Assembly (NCBI GenBank): GCA_008501735.1
Contig: QQUF01000032.1
Span: 4,742-68,741 of the forward strand
DNA from: Calditrichota bacterium
GTDB taxonomy: Bacteria > CLD3
DNA length: 64,000 nucleotides
Direction of reading: 5' to 3'
Shown: positions 44,283-53,596 of the stretch, piece by piece
Numbering within the stretch: position 1 is the first letter of the stretch
How the letters are laid out: the number at the start of each line of letters is the position of its first letter
Position numbers and translations under genes: made by a program
Notes under the pieces: model-generated
Told to the model about the DNA's origin: nothing
Databases searched by the model: none
What the model saw: only the letters and a program-made list of their open reading frames with translations

Positions 44283-46073
44283 TTACTTAATGAAAGTAGC
44301 TTTTTTGATTTCTGAGTAACCTAAAGATTTGATTTGGTAGAGGTAAGTTCCGCTACTTACTAAATTTCCTTGGTTGTCAGTTCCGTCCCAAGCAACTTCG
44401 TGCAATTGTGCTTCTTCGTAATCCACATTGTTTACTAAAGTTTTGACAAGTTGTCCTTTGAAGTTGAATACTTGGATGTTAACAGGTGCAGTTCTTGCAA
44501 TTGAGAACTGAATTGTGGTTGAAGGGTTGAAAGGGTTCGGGAAGTTTTGGTTCAATCTGTAACTACGAGTAATTGGACCTTCTTCGTGTTCGACTTTTAC
44601 AAGAATATTTTCTTCAAAAAGAGTTACAATGTTTCCTTCTTCAACGTCAGCTATCCAGTAGTAGTAAGAATCATCAGTTTTGAAAGTGAAGTTGTAAAAT
44701 TGTTCTGAAGCTGAGTTTGGGTTTTGACTTCTAAGTTCAGCAAATTTTTCATAAGAAAAAGTTGGTGTATCTAAGTTAGGAATTTCATTGTTTTTAGTTC
44801 TGTAAATGTTGAAACCTAAGTTTTTGTTTTCAGAAGAAGTTGACCAATTAAGAGTTACTTTTCCGTTTGAGTAATTTCCGTTAAAAGAAGTAAGTTCAAC
44901 AGAAAGAGGAGTGTCAGCAGCTAAGTAAGGAAAACTTCCTGAAAATGCTTTGTCGTTTGCACCAACTCCGTCAGAGGCAAAGTTTGTCGGAGCAGTTCCG
45001 AGGACTGCGAATAAAGAAAGGTCAATTACGTCATCAGCTAAAGCTCTTCCACCAGAATTTCCTGCACCAAGTTCGATTCCTAAGTAACTACTTCCAGCTA
45101 AAGTTGGATTGTACTGAATTACGTCAGGTAAAAGCACGCTTGTCAAAGTTGCAGGTGGAAAAGGTTGTGCAGAGTGAGTAACGTTGTTTGCGTGAAAAGA
45201 TCCTGTTGTTCCGTCGCTAAGAGCAGTAAGAATTGAAGTCATTTTAGTTGAAGCATTTCCTCCATCAGTTGAAGGAGCTGAACTGTTGAAAGTGTCTCCG
45301 TCAGGAGCTCCAAAAAGTCCAACGTAACCGGCAGGTTTGTAGAAAACTGTGTTAAGAGCAGGTTTTCCCATTCTGTCAAATTGGTCGAAATTTCCACCAC
45401 CACCATCAGTAGCACTTGTTGCCCAAACTCCGAATTGTCCAGCAGGAAGAGCAGAGTCGTTCACTTCAACTACAATTGCAGTTACGTTTGAGCCAGCGAA
45501 AGAATCTGTTCCACTGATTGTCCCGTCAACTGTTCCGTCTGCTTCATCAAAGTCAACGTTGTAAACACTTGCTTCAACAGTTGTAAAAGCTCCGAAGTCG
45601 AAGAAAAACGGATCGTCAGCGAGTGCAATACTTGCATCAACAATATCACCACTTGAACCTGTTGGAGTTCCCAAAACTGCAGTTGCAGAAGTTGCTCCAA
45701 CTGTGTTAGAAGAAGTTCCTGTTGTATAACCTGCGATTGAACCAACTGCCAAAACATCACTTACAGAATAATTTGCACCGGAAGGTGTAACTTGAATTAC
45801 AAAATCTTCAACGTTGTCGCCATTGCTGTCAATTTTAAATTGGTAAAGAGCTCCGTCAGCAACATTTAACGGATTTCCTGGAGCAGTAAAACCACTTACT
45901 GTCATTATGAAAACTGTTTGTGAGGCACTTGCACCTTCAAAGACGTAAACGTCAGCGATGTCAAGATTTGGAGTTCCTGCGACTGCTGGAGAATCAACGT
46001 GATCAGCTGCGAGAACCGAACTTGCTAATCCTAAAGCAAGAATCGAGGATAAGGTTTTTTGCATTGGCTTCAT
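44283..46073 (-). CDS. Secreted DUF4331-like protein with T9SS sorting domain
   Basis: 596 residues. Signal peptide (about 1-22), then 'ADHVDSPAVAGTPNLDIADVYVF', the start signature of DUF4331 (SSHREAP...DVYAF-like), through about residue 380. A fibronectin-like part and a T9SS sorting domain follow. These closely match the CHRD protein ('FNIYRTKNNEIP', 'LNQNFPNPFNPSTTIQFSI'). GAAAGGGA precedes the start. Divergent from an AraC regulator. Surface or secreted; enzymatic activity not evident. Confidence 0.85.
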   Translation of the reverse strand: MKPMQKTLSSILALGLASSVLAADHVDSPAVAGTPNLDIADVYVFEGASASQTVFIMTVSGFTAPGNPLNVADGALYQFKIDSNGDNVEDFVIQVTPSGANYSVSDVLAVGSIAGYTTGTSSNTVGATSATAVLGTPTGSSGDIVDASIALADDPFFFDFGAFTTVEASVYNVDFDEADGTVDGTISGTDSFAGSNVTAIVVEVNDSALPAGQFGVWATSATDGGGGNFDQFDRMGKPALNTVFYKPAGYVGLFGAPDGDTFNSSAPSTDGGNASTKMTSILTALSDGTTGSFHANNVTHSAQPFPPATLTSVLLPDVIQYNPTLAGSSYLGIELGAGNSGGRALADDVIDLSLFAVLGTAPTNFASDGVGANDKAFSGSFPYLAADTPLSVELTSFNGNYSNGKVTLNWSTSSENKNLGFNIYRTKNNEIPNLDTPTFSYEKFAELRSQNPNSASEQFYNFTFKTDDSYYYWIADVEEGNIVTLFEENILVKVEHEEGPITRSYRLNQNFPNPFNPSTTIQFSIARTAPVNIQVFNFKGQLVKTLVNNVDYEEAQLHEVAWDGTDNQGNLVSSGTYLYQIKSLGYSEIKKATFIK

Positions 46074-46257
46074 TTAAGAATCCCTTTCGATTGTAGTTAG
46101 TGTGAAATTGTTTAGGTCTAATCTAAGGGAAATGAAAGTGAGTCTCTACGTGATTAATGGGAAAGTATGTGTGAAAATTGCGAAAGAGCAATTTTGTTGG
46201 CTTTTGCAAAATTTTGGTATTAATTTGTGCCAAACAAAAAGCTATAAAGATTGCCAA

Positions 46258-47067
46258 ATGGAAGAAGTTTCCAAAAAACAAAATCAAATTTTGAATTTCA
46301 AAAACTACGTTATTCAACTTTATTACAATGATAAAGTTATTGAACGAGGAGAGCATTCTCACGACGAAATTGAGCTAATTATTCCTCTTAATTTGAAGAA
46401 TGAGAACCTCACAATGCCGAACCTTTACCGAGTTGTGAACGCCACGAATCCACACAGTTTTTCCTCTAAAGAATTGCCTTGTGACCAATATTTGTTAATT
46501 TTTATTCCGCCTGAAAAAATCGAAGAACACTCTTACGAGCTTGAGGGGAAAAATAAGAAAATCGAATTTCAGGATTTCACAAGATTACAACCCTTAGAGT
46601 TTAACATAATTTGTAAATCATTTAGAAGAGAGCTGATTTCTAATTCTTATGGCAAGAACCTTTTGATTGATTTGTTTCTTAACCAAATTGAGATTCACTT
46701 GATTCGAGAAGTTTTTAACCTTACAAATGAAGACAAAACTCCAAAACTTGGTTCAAGAACTGGAATTCAGAGGTCTATTGATTTTATAAAGGAAAATTAC
46801 AAAGAAGAAATGACAGTCGATGATTTGGCAGAAATTAGTGCAATGTCTAAGTATCACTTTATTTATACCTTCAAGAATTTCACTGGTGAAACTCCTTACC
46901 AATTTATTTTGAAAACAAGAATTGACGAATCAGTAAAACTTCTCAAAAAAGACTTACCAATTATTGATATTGCTTACAATGTTGGCTTCGGAGATGTTAG
47001 CCAATTCAACCGAGCTTTCAAAAAAGTAATGCTTACTTCTCCAACTCAGTTGAGGAAAGAACTTTAA
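46258..47067 (+). CDS. AraC-family transcription regulator
   Basis: 269 residues from the ATG at 46258. The open frame reaches back to 46102, but that stretch looks non-coding and neither start has a strong ribosome binding site. N-terminal cupin-like sensor ('GEHSHDEIELIIPL'), C-terminal AraC DNA-binding domain with two helix-turn-helix units ('MTVDDLAEISAMSKYHF', 'IIDIAYNVGFGDVSQFNRAF'). It is divergent from the DUF4331/TPR/CHRD group and may regulate it; this is inference. Its end overlaps the convergent DUF559 gene by 35 bases. Confidence 0.88.
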   Translation: MEEVSKKQNQILNFKNYVIQLYYNDKVIERGEHSHDEIELIIPLNLKNENLTMPNLYRVVNATNPHSFSSKELPCDQYLLIFIPPEKIEEHSYELEGKNKKIEFQDFTRLQPLEFNIICKSFRRELISNSYGKNLLIDLFLNQIEIHLIREVFNLTNEDKTPKLGSRTGIQRSIDFIKENYKEEMTVDDLAEISAMSKYHFIYTFKNFTGETPYQFILKTRIDESVKLLKKDLPIIDIAYNVGFGDVSQFNRAFKKVMLTSPTQLRKEL

Positions 47068-47419
47068 AATTCATTTTAATTTTCTCTAATACTCCTTGTA
47101 GATTTTCAAAAATCATTTTGTTTTCAAATCTTAAAACTTTTATGCCGTAGGAATTTAAGATTTTCGTTCTTTGTTGGTCGTAAGTAAAATTTTCTTCATT
47201 AAAGTGAATTTTGCCGTCTAACTCAATTGCAAGTTTTTCACTTGGACAGTAAAAATCTAAAATAAAACTTCCGAAACTGTGTTGTCGCCTAAATTTTCTT
47301 CCTTCTAACTGAGAATTTTTCAGATAAATCCAAAGTCTTTTTTCTGCTTGAGTTGAGTTATTCCTTAGTTCTCTTCGAGCTTCTTTAAGGTATTTTTTGT
47401 TGTTTAATTTGTTAGTCAT
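47033..47419 (-). CDS. DUF559 endonuclease-like protein
   Basis: 128 residues. 'RRELRNNSTQAEKRLW', 'RQHSFGSFILDFYCPSEKLAIELDG' and 'KVLRFENKMI' fit DUF559, a small relative of very-short-patch-repair nucleases. Such genes are often carried next to repeats like those just upstream. Activity not shown. Confidence 0.88.
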   Translation of the reverse strand: MTNKLNNKKYLKEARRELRNNSTQAEKRLWIYLKNSQLEGRKFRRQHSFGSFILDFYCPSEKLAIELDGKIHFNEENFTYDQQRTKILNSYGIKVLRFENKMIFENLQGVLEKIKMNFKVLSSTELEK

Positions 47420-47457
47420 TTTAGCTTTCTCAATTTGATTCTAAATTTAACCATTTT

Positions 47458-47749
47458 TCTAACCACCTCTGAAAAAAATTCTCAACGCTTCGCTTGAATT
47501 TTATTCTGTCTCATCCTTTAAAAGTAGGAGAGATTTTGGTTGTGCGAAAGATAAAATTTTCTCCCCGCCTTTTTAAGGAGGGGAATTTATTCGTTTCAAA
47601 CTTTAGTTTGCGAAAACGAATAAATGGGGGTGGTTAGACACACTTTAAATTTCAGTGCTATTTTTAACAAGTGTCTAACCACCTCTGAAAAAAATTCTCA
47701 ACGCTTCGCTTGAATTTTATTCTGTCTCCTCCTTTAAAAGTAGGAGAGA
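47458..47749. repeat. Left repeat array, units A-B-A, beside the restriction gene
   Basis: Unit A is about 76 bp (47458-47533 and 47674-47749, one mismatch): it begins TCTAACCACCTCTGAAAAAA and ends in CTCCT...AGGAG. Unit B between (about 47554-47640) includes CTCCCCGCC...GGAGGGG and AAACGAATAAAT. The 336 bases 47420-47755 hold no gene. Confidence 0.92.
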
Positions 47750-47755
47750 AAATTT

Positions 47756-50700
47756 TCACTCTACTTCAATTTTATCAATTTCTTTCATTAATCTGTCTGT
47801 TTCGGTTAGTGCTACGATAATTTTTTGGTAGTGTAAAATATCTTCAAAATTCAATTTTCTGCCTTCTTCTCTACCTTTTGGTGAACGGTCTTTGAGCCAT
47901 TTTTGTGCTGGTTGGTAACCTCCGATGTAAAATTCCCAAGCTACTAAAGGAACTTTGTCAAAATATTGTTGCTCGTTAATCCAGACTTTACCGAGTTTGT
48001 TTTGTTCATCTGTTAGTTGGAAACCCGGACTTTTGGCAGTGAGTTTGCGAGTAATTACGTTGTCGCCGTCTTGTGGGTAAGTTGTGATGAATTCTTCTAC
48101 TTTTGAGGATTCTAACAAATGAATTTGTCTGAGTTCTCCGCCTAATTTTACTAATTCCCAAAAAATCTTTGTGGATTTTGGAAACGGGATTCTTGGGAAA
48201 TCAATCTTTAAAAACTCTTTGTATTTTTCTCGGTAAGTTGGTGAGTGCAAAACGGCGTAAATGTAATCAAGAATGTCAATCGGTGCAAAAGTGTCTTCCG
48301 TTTCCTCTTTTTCGTTGGTGAATTTCAAGCCTACTTTTTTAGCAATTTTCGTTACAAGTTTCAAATCCAAATTCGGCTTTCTTACCTCTTCTGAAAATAA
48401 ATCTTCTTTGTCAGAGTAAAGGTAAAGTGGGAAAGTATTTCCTCCACCTCTTCTATAAATATTTAAATCTGTCATAAATTTAGTAATAAAACCTAGATTC
48501 CAAGTCATTTGTCCAACAGCTAAACCTTGTCTTCCAAGCACTAATCCTAAGTTGTCTTTTTTAAAAAAGTGTTTCATAACATCACCTCTTGGCATACAAT
48601 GAAAACCTTTTGATTTTCCTGTGAAGTATGTTTTTTTATTTTCAAAAGGACGGTAAGAAATAGTTGTAATGTTGTTGAAATCGCAATTACTTTTAATTAA
48701 ATCTGCTTTTGCAAATTCAATTTTCCAATCTCTTACATCATTTCCAAGTTTAAATTTTTCTCTTGCAACTTCATTCTCCAATTCTAAAAAACTTTGAATG
48801 GTTGATATTACTTCTTCTTTAGTTTCGTGAATTGTAAAATGGTCTCTTGATGTTGCTACTCCAACTGAGTTGATTTGAAATAAATCAATTATTGAAATAA
48901 ATTCGTCATAATTTTTCTTTACATCAAAATCTTTTGGAACGAAGTAAAAATTAGGTTTTACGTTTTGTAATTCATTCCAAGCAATTGTTTTAAGAGAATT
49001 TTTATTCAGAAATTCATATTTTTTATTTCGCTTTCCATAAAGGTCAAAATGAAAAACTTGAGCGAGTGTTTTACTTTTGGTTTCCTTCACAAAAATATTA
49101 ATGCTTACGCCTTGCATAATGTCAAAAACATTTTGGTCAATACTTCCGTCAGGCGAAACTTCTTTTTTCTTAGAATTTCCGTGCAAATCAATTGTGTAAA
49201 TTTTGTCAAAAGCTCTTAGCAGATTCCAACGCATTCCTCTAAAAGTTGGATTGTCAAGAAAACCGTGAGGATTGATGAAAGCCAAAATTCCTTCACCATT
49301 TTTTTCGATGTAAAACTGTGCGAAACGCATAAATTTTACGTAGTCGTCATTAATCCATTTAGGATTTCGTTCTTGCAATTTTTGTTTTCCACCCGGTTCT
49401 TTTTTGTAATCTTCCATTATTTTCATAATCCAATCACCTTTGTTTTTACTTTCTCCCAAATATGGTGGATTTCCAATAATACACATTACAGGATTGTCTC
49501 TTTTAATGTGATTCGCTTCGTTAGCTTCATTGCTAAGCCAACTTGCAAAAATAGTTCCTGTGTCAGGGTGATTTTCTTCCAAAGAATTTGTTAGGTAAAT
49601 ATTTAGTCTTTGGTTTTTCTTTGGCTTGTAACCTGTTTCGGTCAAAAGCATATCCAATTTTAAATGAGCCATTGAGTAAGAAGCCATAAGAAGTTCAAAA
49701 CCGTTCAAACGTGGAATTAAATGTTCCTCAACGTAACCGTTCCAAGCACCTTGCATTTTTTTGAAATTTTGGTGGTAAATATTTTTTATGACTTCTGCAA
49801 GAAAAGTTCCTGTTCCAGTTGCAGGGTCAAGAATTTGGACTTTGTGAACTTCCTTTGTCTGCATTTTATTTTTACTACTGCCTTGAATTGGAACTTTGAT
49901 TTTTGTTTTAGAAATGTCTGCCAAACCTTGTTTTAGCTCAAACTCCGTTTTAAGAATTTCGTCAACAGCACGAACAATAAAATTCACAACAGGTTCAGGC
50001 GTGTACCAAACTCCTCTTGATTTCCGAAGTTTTGGGTCGTACTCTGCCAAAAATGTTTCGTAAAAATGAATCATTGGGTCGTTTGTTTGGGTACTTTTTC
50101 CAAAGCTTTTCAGAAGTTCTTCAACATTTGTTGCTCTGAAAACTTCGGCGAGATTGTCAACAGTTCGTTTAATTCTTTCATCAATATCAGGACCTGCGAC
50201 GTAACCAAAAAGTTTTCTCAAAAATGGATTGGATTTCGGAATGAGTTCAGCGGCTTCTTGGCGACTAAAGTCATTTAAAGAAGTGTCGTGCAAACGAGCG
50301 GCAAACATTCCGTAAGCAAGAGTTTGAGCGTAAATATCTGCGAATTCTTTTGTCTTTAAATCGTGAATTAGGAATGCTTTGAAAGTGTTGAATTGTTCTT
50401 TAAGCGAAGAATTTTCTTGAGATTTTTCATCAGAATTCAAAGCTCTTTCCAAAATGTCTTTTAGCAAACGAGCTTTTGCCGCCATCATTTCGGCGAGTTT
50501 TTTGGAGGATTTTATAGATTGCCCAAGAAATGAGCAAAAGTTTTGCAAAAGGTGTTTGAATTCCTCAAAATTTTCAGGAATCGGTTTAACCAACTCTTCT
50601 TCAATTTCTCCGATTTTTATTTCGTGAACCAAGTCGCCGTTTTGGAAAAACTGAAATTTCAAATAGTCGGTGATGATTAAATTATCAAGGGCTTTTCGGT

Positions 50701-50965
50701 AACGAGTAAACTGTTCTTTGTATTGTTTCGACTTTAGGTCTTTTCCAATGTCTTTTGCTTCGATGTAACCAATAGGAATTTTTCCTTTTGTGATTACGTA
50801 GTCAGGATTCCCACAATCTGTAACATTTGAAGGCTCATTTGTAATTTCAATTCCTTTAATCAATTCACGAATCAAAATTTCCAAATCGCTTCGATAAGAA
50901 TGTTCCCTTGAAATTCCAGATTTGAAACGTGTATTAATTTTCTCAAGGTAATTTTGAATAGGCAT
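47756..50965 (-). CDS. Type IIG / Type ISP-like restriction-modification enzyme
   Basis: 1069 residues in one chain. N-terminal PD-(D/E)XK nuclease (Asp55 in 'NPDYVI', Glu69 and Lys71 in 'IEAKD'), a helical linker, an N6-adenine methyltransferase with 'DPATGTGTFLAEVI' (about 376) and 'IIGNPPYLG' (about 501), and a C-terminal target-recognition domain ('YIYAVLHSPTYREKYKEFLK', 'DFPRIPFP') of the Type ISP C-terminal kind. No helicase domain is seen, unlike true Type ISP. It should both methylate and cut DNA at one site. Flanked on both sides by the same repeat array. Confidence 0.92.
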   Translation of the reverse strand: MPIQNYLEKINTRFKSGISREHSYRSDLEILIRELIKGIEITNEPSNVTDCGNPDYVITKGKIPIGYIEAKDIGKDLKSKQYKEQFTRYRKALDNLIITDYLKFQFFQNGDLVHEIKIGEIEEELVKPIPENFEEFKHLLQNFCSFLGQSIKSSKKLAEMMAAKARLLKDILERALNSDEKSQENSSLKEQFNTFKAFLIHDLKTKEFADIYAQTLAYGMFAARLHDTSLNDFSRQEAAELIPKSNPFLRKLFGYVAGPDIDERIKRTVDNLAEVFRATNVEELLKSFGKSTQTNDPMIHFYETFLAEYDPKLRKSRGVWYTPEPVVNFIVRAVDEILKTEFELKQGLADISKTKIKVPIQGSSKNKMQTKEVHKVQILDPATGTGTFLAEVIKNIYHQNFKKMQGAWNGYVEEHLIPRLNGFELLMASYSMAHLKLDMLLTETGYKPKKNQRLNIYLTNSLEENHPDTGTIFASWLSNEANEANHIKRDNPVMCIIGNPPYLGESKNKGDWIMKIMEDYKKEPGGKQKLQERNPKWINDDYVKFMRFAQFYIEKNGEGILAFINPHGFLDNPTFRGMRWNLLRAFDKIYTIDLHGNSKKKEVSPDGSIDQNVFDIMQGVSINIFVKETKSKTLAQVFHFDLYGKRNKKYEFLNKNSLKTIAWNELQNVKPNFYFVPKDFDVKKNYDEFISIIDLFQINSVGVATSRDHFTIHETKEEVISTIQSFLELENEVAREKFKLGNDVRDWKIEFAKADLIKSNCDFNNITTISYRPFENKKTYFTGKSKGFHCMPRGDVMKHFFKKDNLGLVLGRQGLAVGQMTWNLGFITKFMTDLNIYRRGGGNTFPLYLYSDKEDLFSEEVRKPNLDLKLVTKIAKKVGLKFTNEKEETEDTFAPIDILDYIYAVLHSPTYREKYKEFLKIDFPRIPFPKSTKIFWELVKLGGELRQIHLLESSKVEEFITTYPQDGDNVITRKLTAKSPGFQLTDEQNKLGKVWINEQQYFDKVPLVAWEFYIGGYQPAQKWLKDRSPKGREEGRKLNFEDILHYQKIIVALTETDRLMKEIDKIEVE

Positions 50966-51032
50966 TTACACTTCCTCTTCTAATTTTTTGGCTTTTGCGT
51001 AAATAAAGTTTAGTACCAAACTTAACGCTTTT

Positions 51033-51273
51033 TAACCACCCCCGAAAATAGAATTTCCCAAACTTCGTTTGTAAATCCTATTTTCTCCCCTCTTTAATCA
51101 AGGAGGGGATTTTTTCCGTTTCAAACTTTAGGTTGCGAAAACGAAAAAATGGGGTGGTTTCGCAGAACTTTAAATTTATTTCCAATTTAACCGTGTGTCT
51201 AACCACCTCTGAAAAAAATTACGAACCGCTTCGCTTGAATTTTTTTCTGTCTCCTCCTTTAAAAGGTGGAGAG
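51033..51273. repeat. Right repeat array, units A'-B-A, beside the restriction gene
   Basis: A variant of A (about 51033-51092, AACCACCCCCGAAAATAG), then B (about 51080-51160, GGAGGGGATTTTTTCCGTTT), then A (51198-51273). It lies in the same orientation as the left array, so the restriction gene sits between direct repeats. The 394 bases 50966-51359 hold no gene. Confidence 0.88.
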
Positions 51274-51359
51274 TTTTAGTTTGTGAAAAGCACGACAATT
51301 TTTCTCTCCTTTTGAAGTCTTCAAAGTTTTCCTACCTAAAACTTTGAAAATTAACAAAA

Positions 51360-52397
51360 TTAAAAAACTTCAATTCCTAAATAGGTATATGAGTCAGTGT
51401 TTCTCGCAATTTTTTTCTTTTTGGCTCTTCTCTTTCCTTTTCTCCACCATTTTTTTATGTCGTAATAGCCTTCAAAGTAATCTTCCAATTCAGCAAAAGA
51501 ATTTTTGTCAATCATTTTTCTGACATTCTCATCTGTAATTTCGATTTCTTCGATTTCTTCCTCAGAAAGATTTTCCCAATCCTCATCTAAGTTTGCACGG
51601 TAAAAAGCAAAGCTGAAATTAAATTCTTTCTCTTCGAACCTTTCCGCCACTTCGCCTTCTTTCAAATTTTTAGCAATATTAAAATAATACCTTAATGCTT
51701 TTTTGGTGATTTTCCGAGAGTAACCATTTCCCCACCAATTTCTAATTTCACCAGAATATCTGTTTTCAAAATCTGTCAGAAGTTTTTCATTGAAAGTTCC
51801 TGCGAGGTCTCTGTCTATTTTTTCCAATTCGATTTTCTGTTTTTTAGTTAATTTCATTTCACCTAAAGCTGAACGCAAATTTACGAGTTTATCAGAATCT
51901 CCTTCAACAAGAGATTCCCTTAACCCGAATCTGTCGGTCAAATAGACAAAATATCTGTATGTGAAAAACCCGTCGCCGAATTCATTGTTGTATCTTAATT
52001 TCTCATTTTCAAGGTATCTAACATAACCTTTCCATTTGTCTCTGTATTTTGGGATTGTCCCAGCGTAAGCTCTTTTATGGGTTTTAAGAAAAACTTCTCC
52101 AACCGATAAATTTTTCAATTTCCATTTAGGAATATCGTAAAGTCCGCCAACTATTTTATCAATTCCAAGTTCCAAAGACCAAAAAATATCGGCATCAAGA
52201 AGGTCTTCAAAGTAAAGAAAGACCATTTCATTTTTGACGATTTTTATAAAATCAGTACGACCTGAAAGTGATTTTTCAAGTTTCAGACTTCTCGGTCTTT
52301 GTGGGCGATTTGTAGCTTCTAACGTGCATTCATAGTAATCATCAGAAAATGACACTACTTTTAAAATCACGTTATCTTTTTTTTCAACTTTTTTCAT
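51360..52397 (-). CDS. Protein of unknown function
   Basis: 345 residues, no family recognised. Many charged residues, several aromatic-rich stretches ('WKGYVRYLENEKL', 'GDGFFTYRYFVYLTDRFG'), and a strongly basic tail ('KKWWRKGKRRAKKKKI'). No signal peptide or membrane segment. It starts 53 bases downstream of the hydrolase gene on the same strand and ends next to the repeat array. It may be part of the accessory island. Confidence 0.75.
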   Translation of the reverse strand: MKKVEKKDNVILKVVSFSDDYYECTLEATNRPQRPRSLKLEKSLSGRTDFIKIVKNEMVFLYFEDLLDADIFWSLELGIDKIVGGLYDIPKWKLKNLSVGEVFLKTHKRAYAGTIPKYRDKWKGYVRYLENEKLRYNNEFGDGFFTYRYFVYLTDRFGLRESLVEGDSDKLVNLRSALGEMKLTKKQKIELEKIDRDLAGTFNEKLLTDFENRYSGEIRNWWGNGYSRKITKKALRYYFNIAKNLKEGEVAERFEEKEFNFSFAFYRANLDEDWENLSEEEIEEIEITDENVRKMIDKNSFAELEDYFEGYYDIKKWWRKGKRRAKKKKIARNTDSYTYLGIEVF

Positions 52398-52450
52398 AGT
52401 TTTAGTAAAAATAATTTATTGTTTGTGTGAACTAAAATTCTATTGTTTTC

Positions 52451-53596
52451 TCATTTAAACAATTCCCACCACTTACTTTCGGGAAAATTTTCTTCACCTA
52501 AAACAAGTGGCTCTCCGATTTGTGGTGTGGAAATTGGCATTTTCATTTCGTGTGCTTTTGCAGTTACTCTTTCGATTGGGTCAGTCCAACTATGAGTTGC
52601 AAGTGTAAAAGCTCCCCAATGAATCGGTAAAATTAATTCTGCTTTTACATCAAATCCTGCTTGAACAGTTTCTTCGGGCATCAAATGAACATCTTTCCAC
52701 AAAAGGTTGTACTGACCGCATTCCATAAGTCCAATGTCAAAAGGTCCGTACTTTTCGCCGATTTTCTTAAAATGTTCTCCGTAACCCCCGTCTCCACTAA
52801 AATAAATTTTATCATTTTTTCCAAGCAGAACCCAAGAACCCCATAAAGTGCAAGATTGGTCGTTCAAACCTCTTCCTGACATATGTCTTGAAGGAGTAAA
52901 AGCAATTTTAATTGAACCTAATTCGGCTTCATTCCACCAATCCATTTCGTGGATATTTTCAGATTTTATGCCCCAAACTCTCAAATGATTTCCGACTCCA
53001 AGCGGAGCAAAAAATTCTTTAGTTTTAGATTTTAATTTTTCAATCGAAGGATAATCCAAGTGGTCGTAATGGTCGTGAGAAATGAAAATTGCATCAATTT
53101 CTGGGAGTTCTTCAATTTCGATTGGCATTTCACTGTTGTATCTTTTTCTTCCCAAAAGTGAATGAGGTGCTGCGTAATCACTAAAAATTGGGTCGATTAA
53201 AATGATTTTCCCGTCTAACTCAATTAAAAATGTGGAATGTCCAAACCAAGTAATTCTTGCAAGTGAGTCGGGTTTACTGATTAAACTTTGTTGGTCAATT
53301 TTCTGAACTTTTATGTCGCTTTTTGGTGCAAGGTTAGGAACAGGTTGCAAAAATTCTTTGAGCATTTGACTAATGCTGTGGCAATCAACCAACATTTCTA
53401 TTTCTTCAAAGTTTATAAATTTACCTTCTTCAAAATGACCAGTTTTTGCAAATTCAATTTTCTGTTTTTCTGTTAGGCTTCCACCAAATTGCGGACTCAA
53501 GTTGAGAAACAGAATTCCAATAATTAAAATTAATCCTAAAAATGAACCAATTGTAATTCCTAACCACTTTAAAAATTTCAAAATTTTACTTCTCAA
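52451..53596 (-). CDS. Metallo-beta-lactamase-fold hydrolase (UlaG/NAPE-PLD-like)
   Basis: 381 residues. An N-terminal membrane helix (about 13-32), then a metallo-beta-lactamase fold with 'HSTFLIELDGKIILIDP', the metal site 'SHDHYDHLD', 'FSGDGGYGEHF', 'DIGLMECGQYN' and a final 'LPIHWGAFTLATHSW'. These match the NAPE-PLD-like zinc hydrolases of lipid or phosphodiester substrates. It overlaps the MscS gene by 11 bases. Substrate not determined. Confidence 0.88.
   Translation of the reverse strand: MRSKILKFLKWLGITIGSFLGLILIIGILFLNLSPQFGGSLTEKQKIEFAKTGHFEEGKFINFEEIEMLVDCHSISQMLKEFLQPVPNLAPKSDIKVQKIDQQSLISKPDSLARITWFGHSTFLIELDGKIILIDPIFSDYAAPHSLLGRKRYNSEMPIEIEELPEIDAIFISHDHYDHLDYPSIEKLKSKTKEFFAPLGVGNHLRVWGIKSENIHEMDWWNEAELGSIKIAFTPSRHMSGRGLNDQSCTLWGSWVLLGKNDKIYFSGDGGYGEHFKKIGEKYGPFDIGLMECGQYNLLWKDVHLMPEETVQAGFDVKAELILPIHWGAFTLATHSWTDPIERVTAKAHEMKMPISTPQIGEPLVLGEENFPESKWWELFK

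Noticed and set aside
47420-47755. CRISPR array or insertion sequence at the repeats
   Set aside because: The units are two large alternating types without regular spacers, no transposase frame occurs, and only two to four copies are present.
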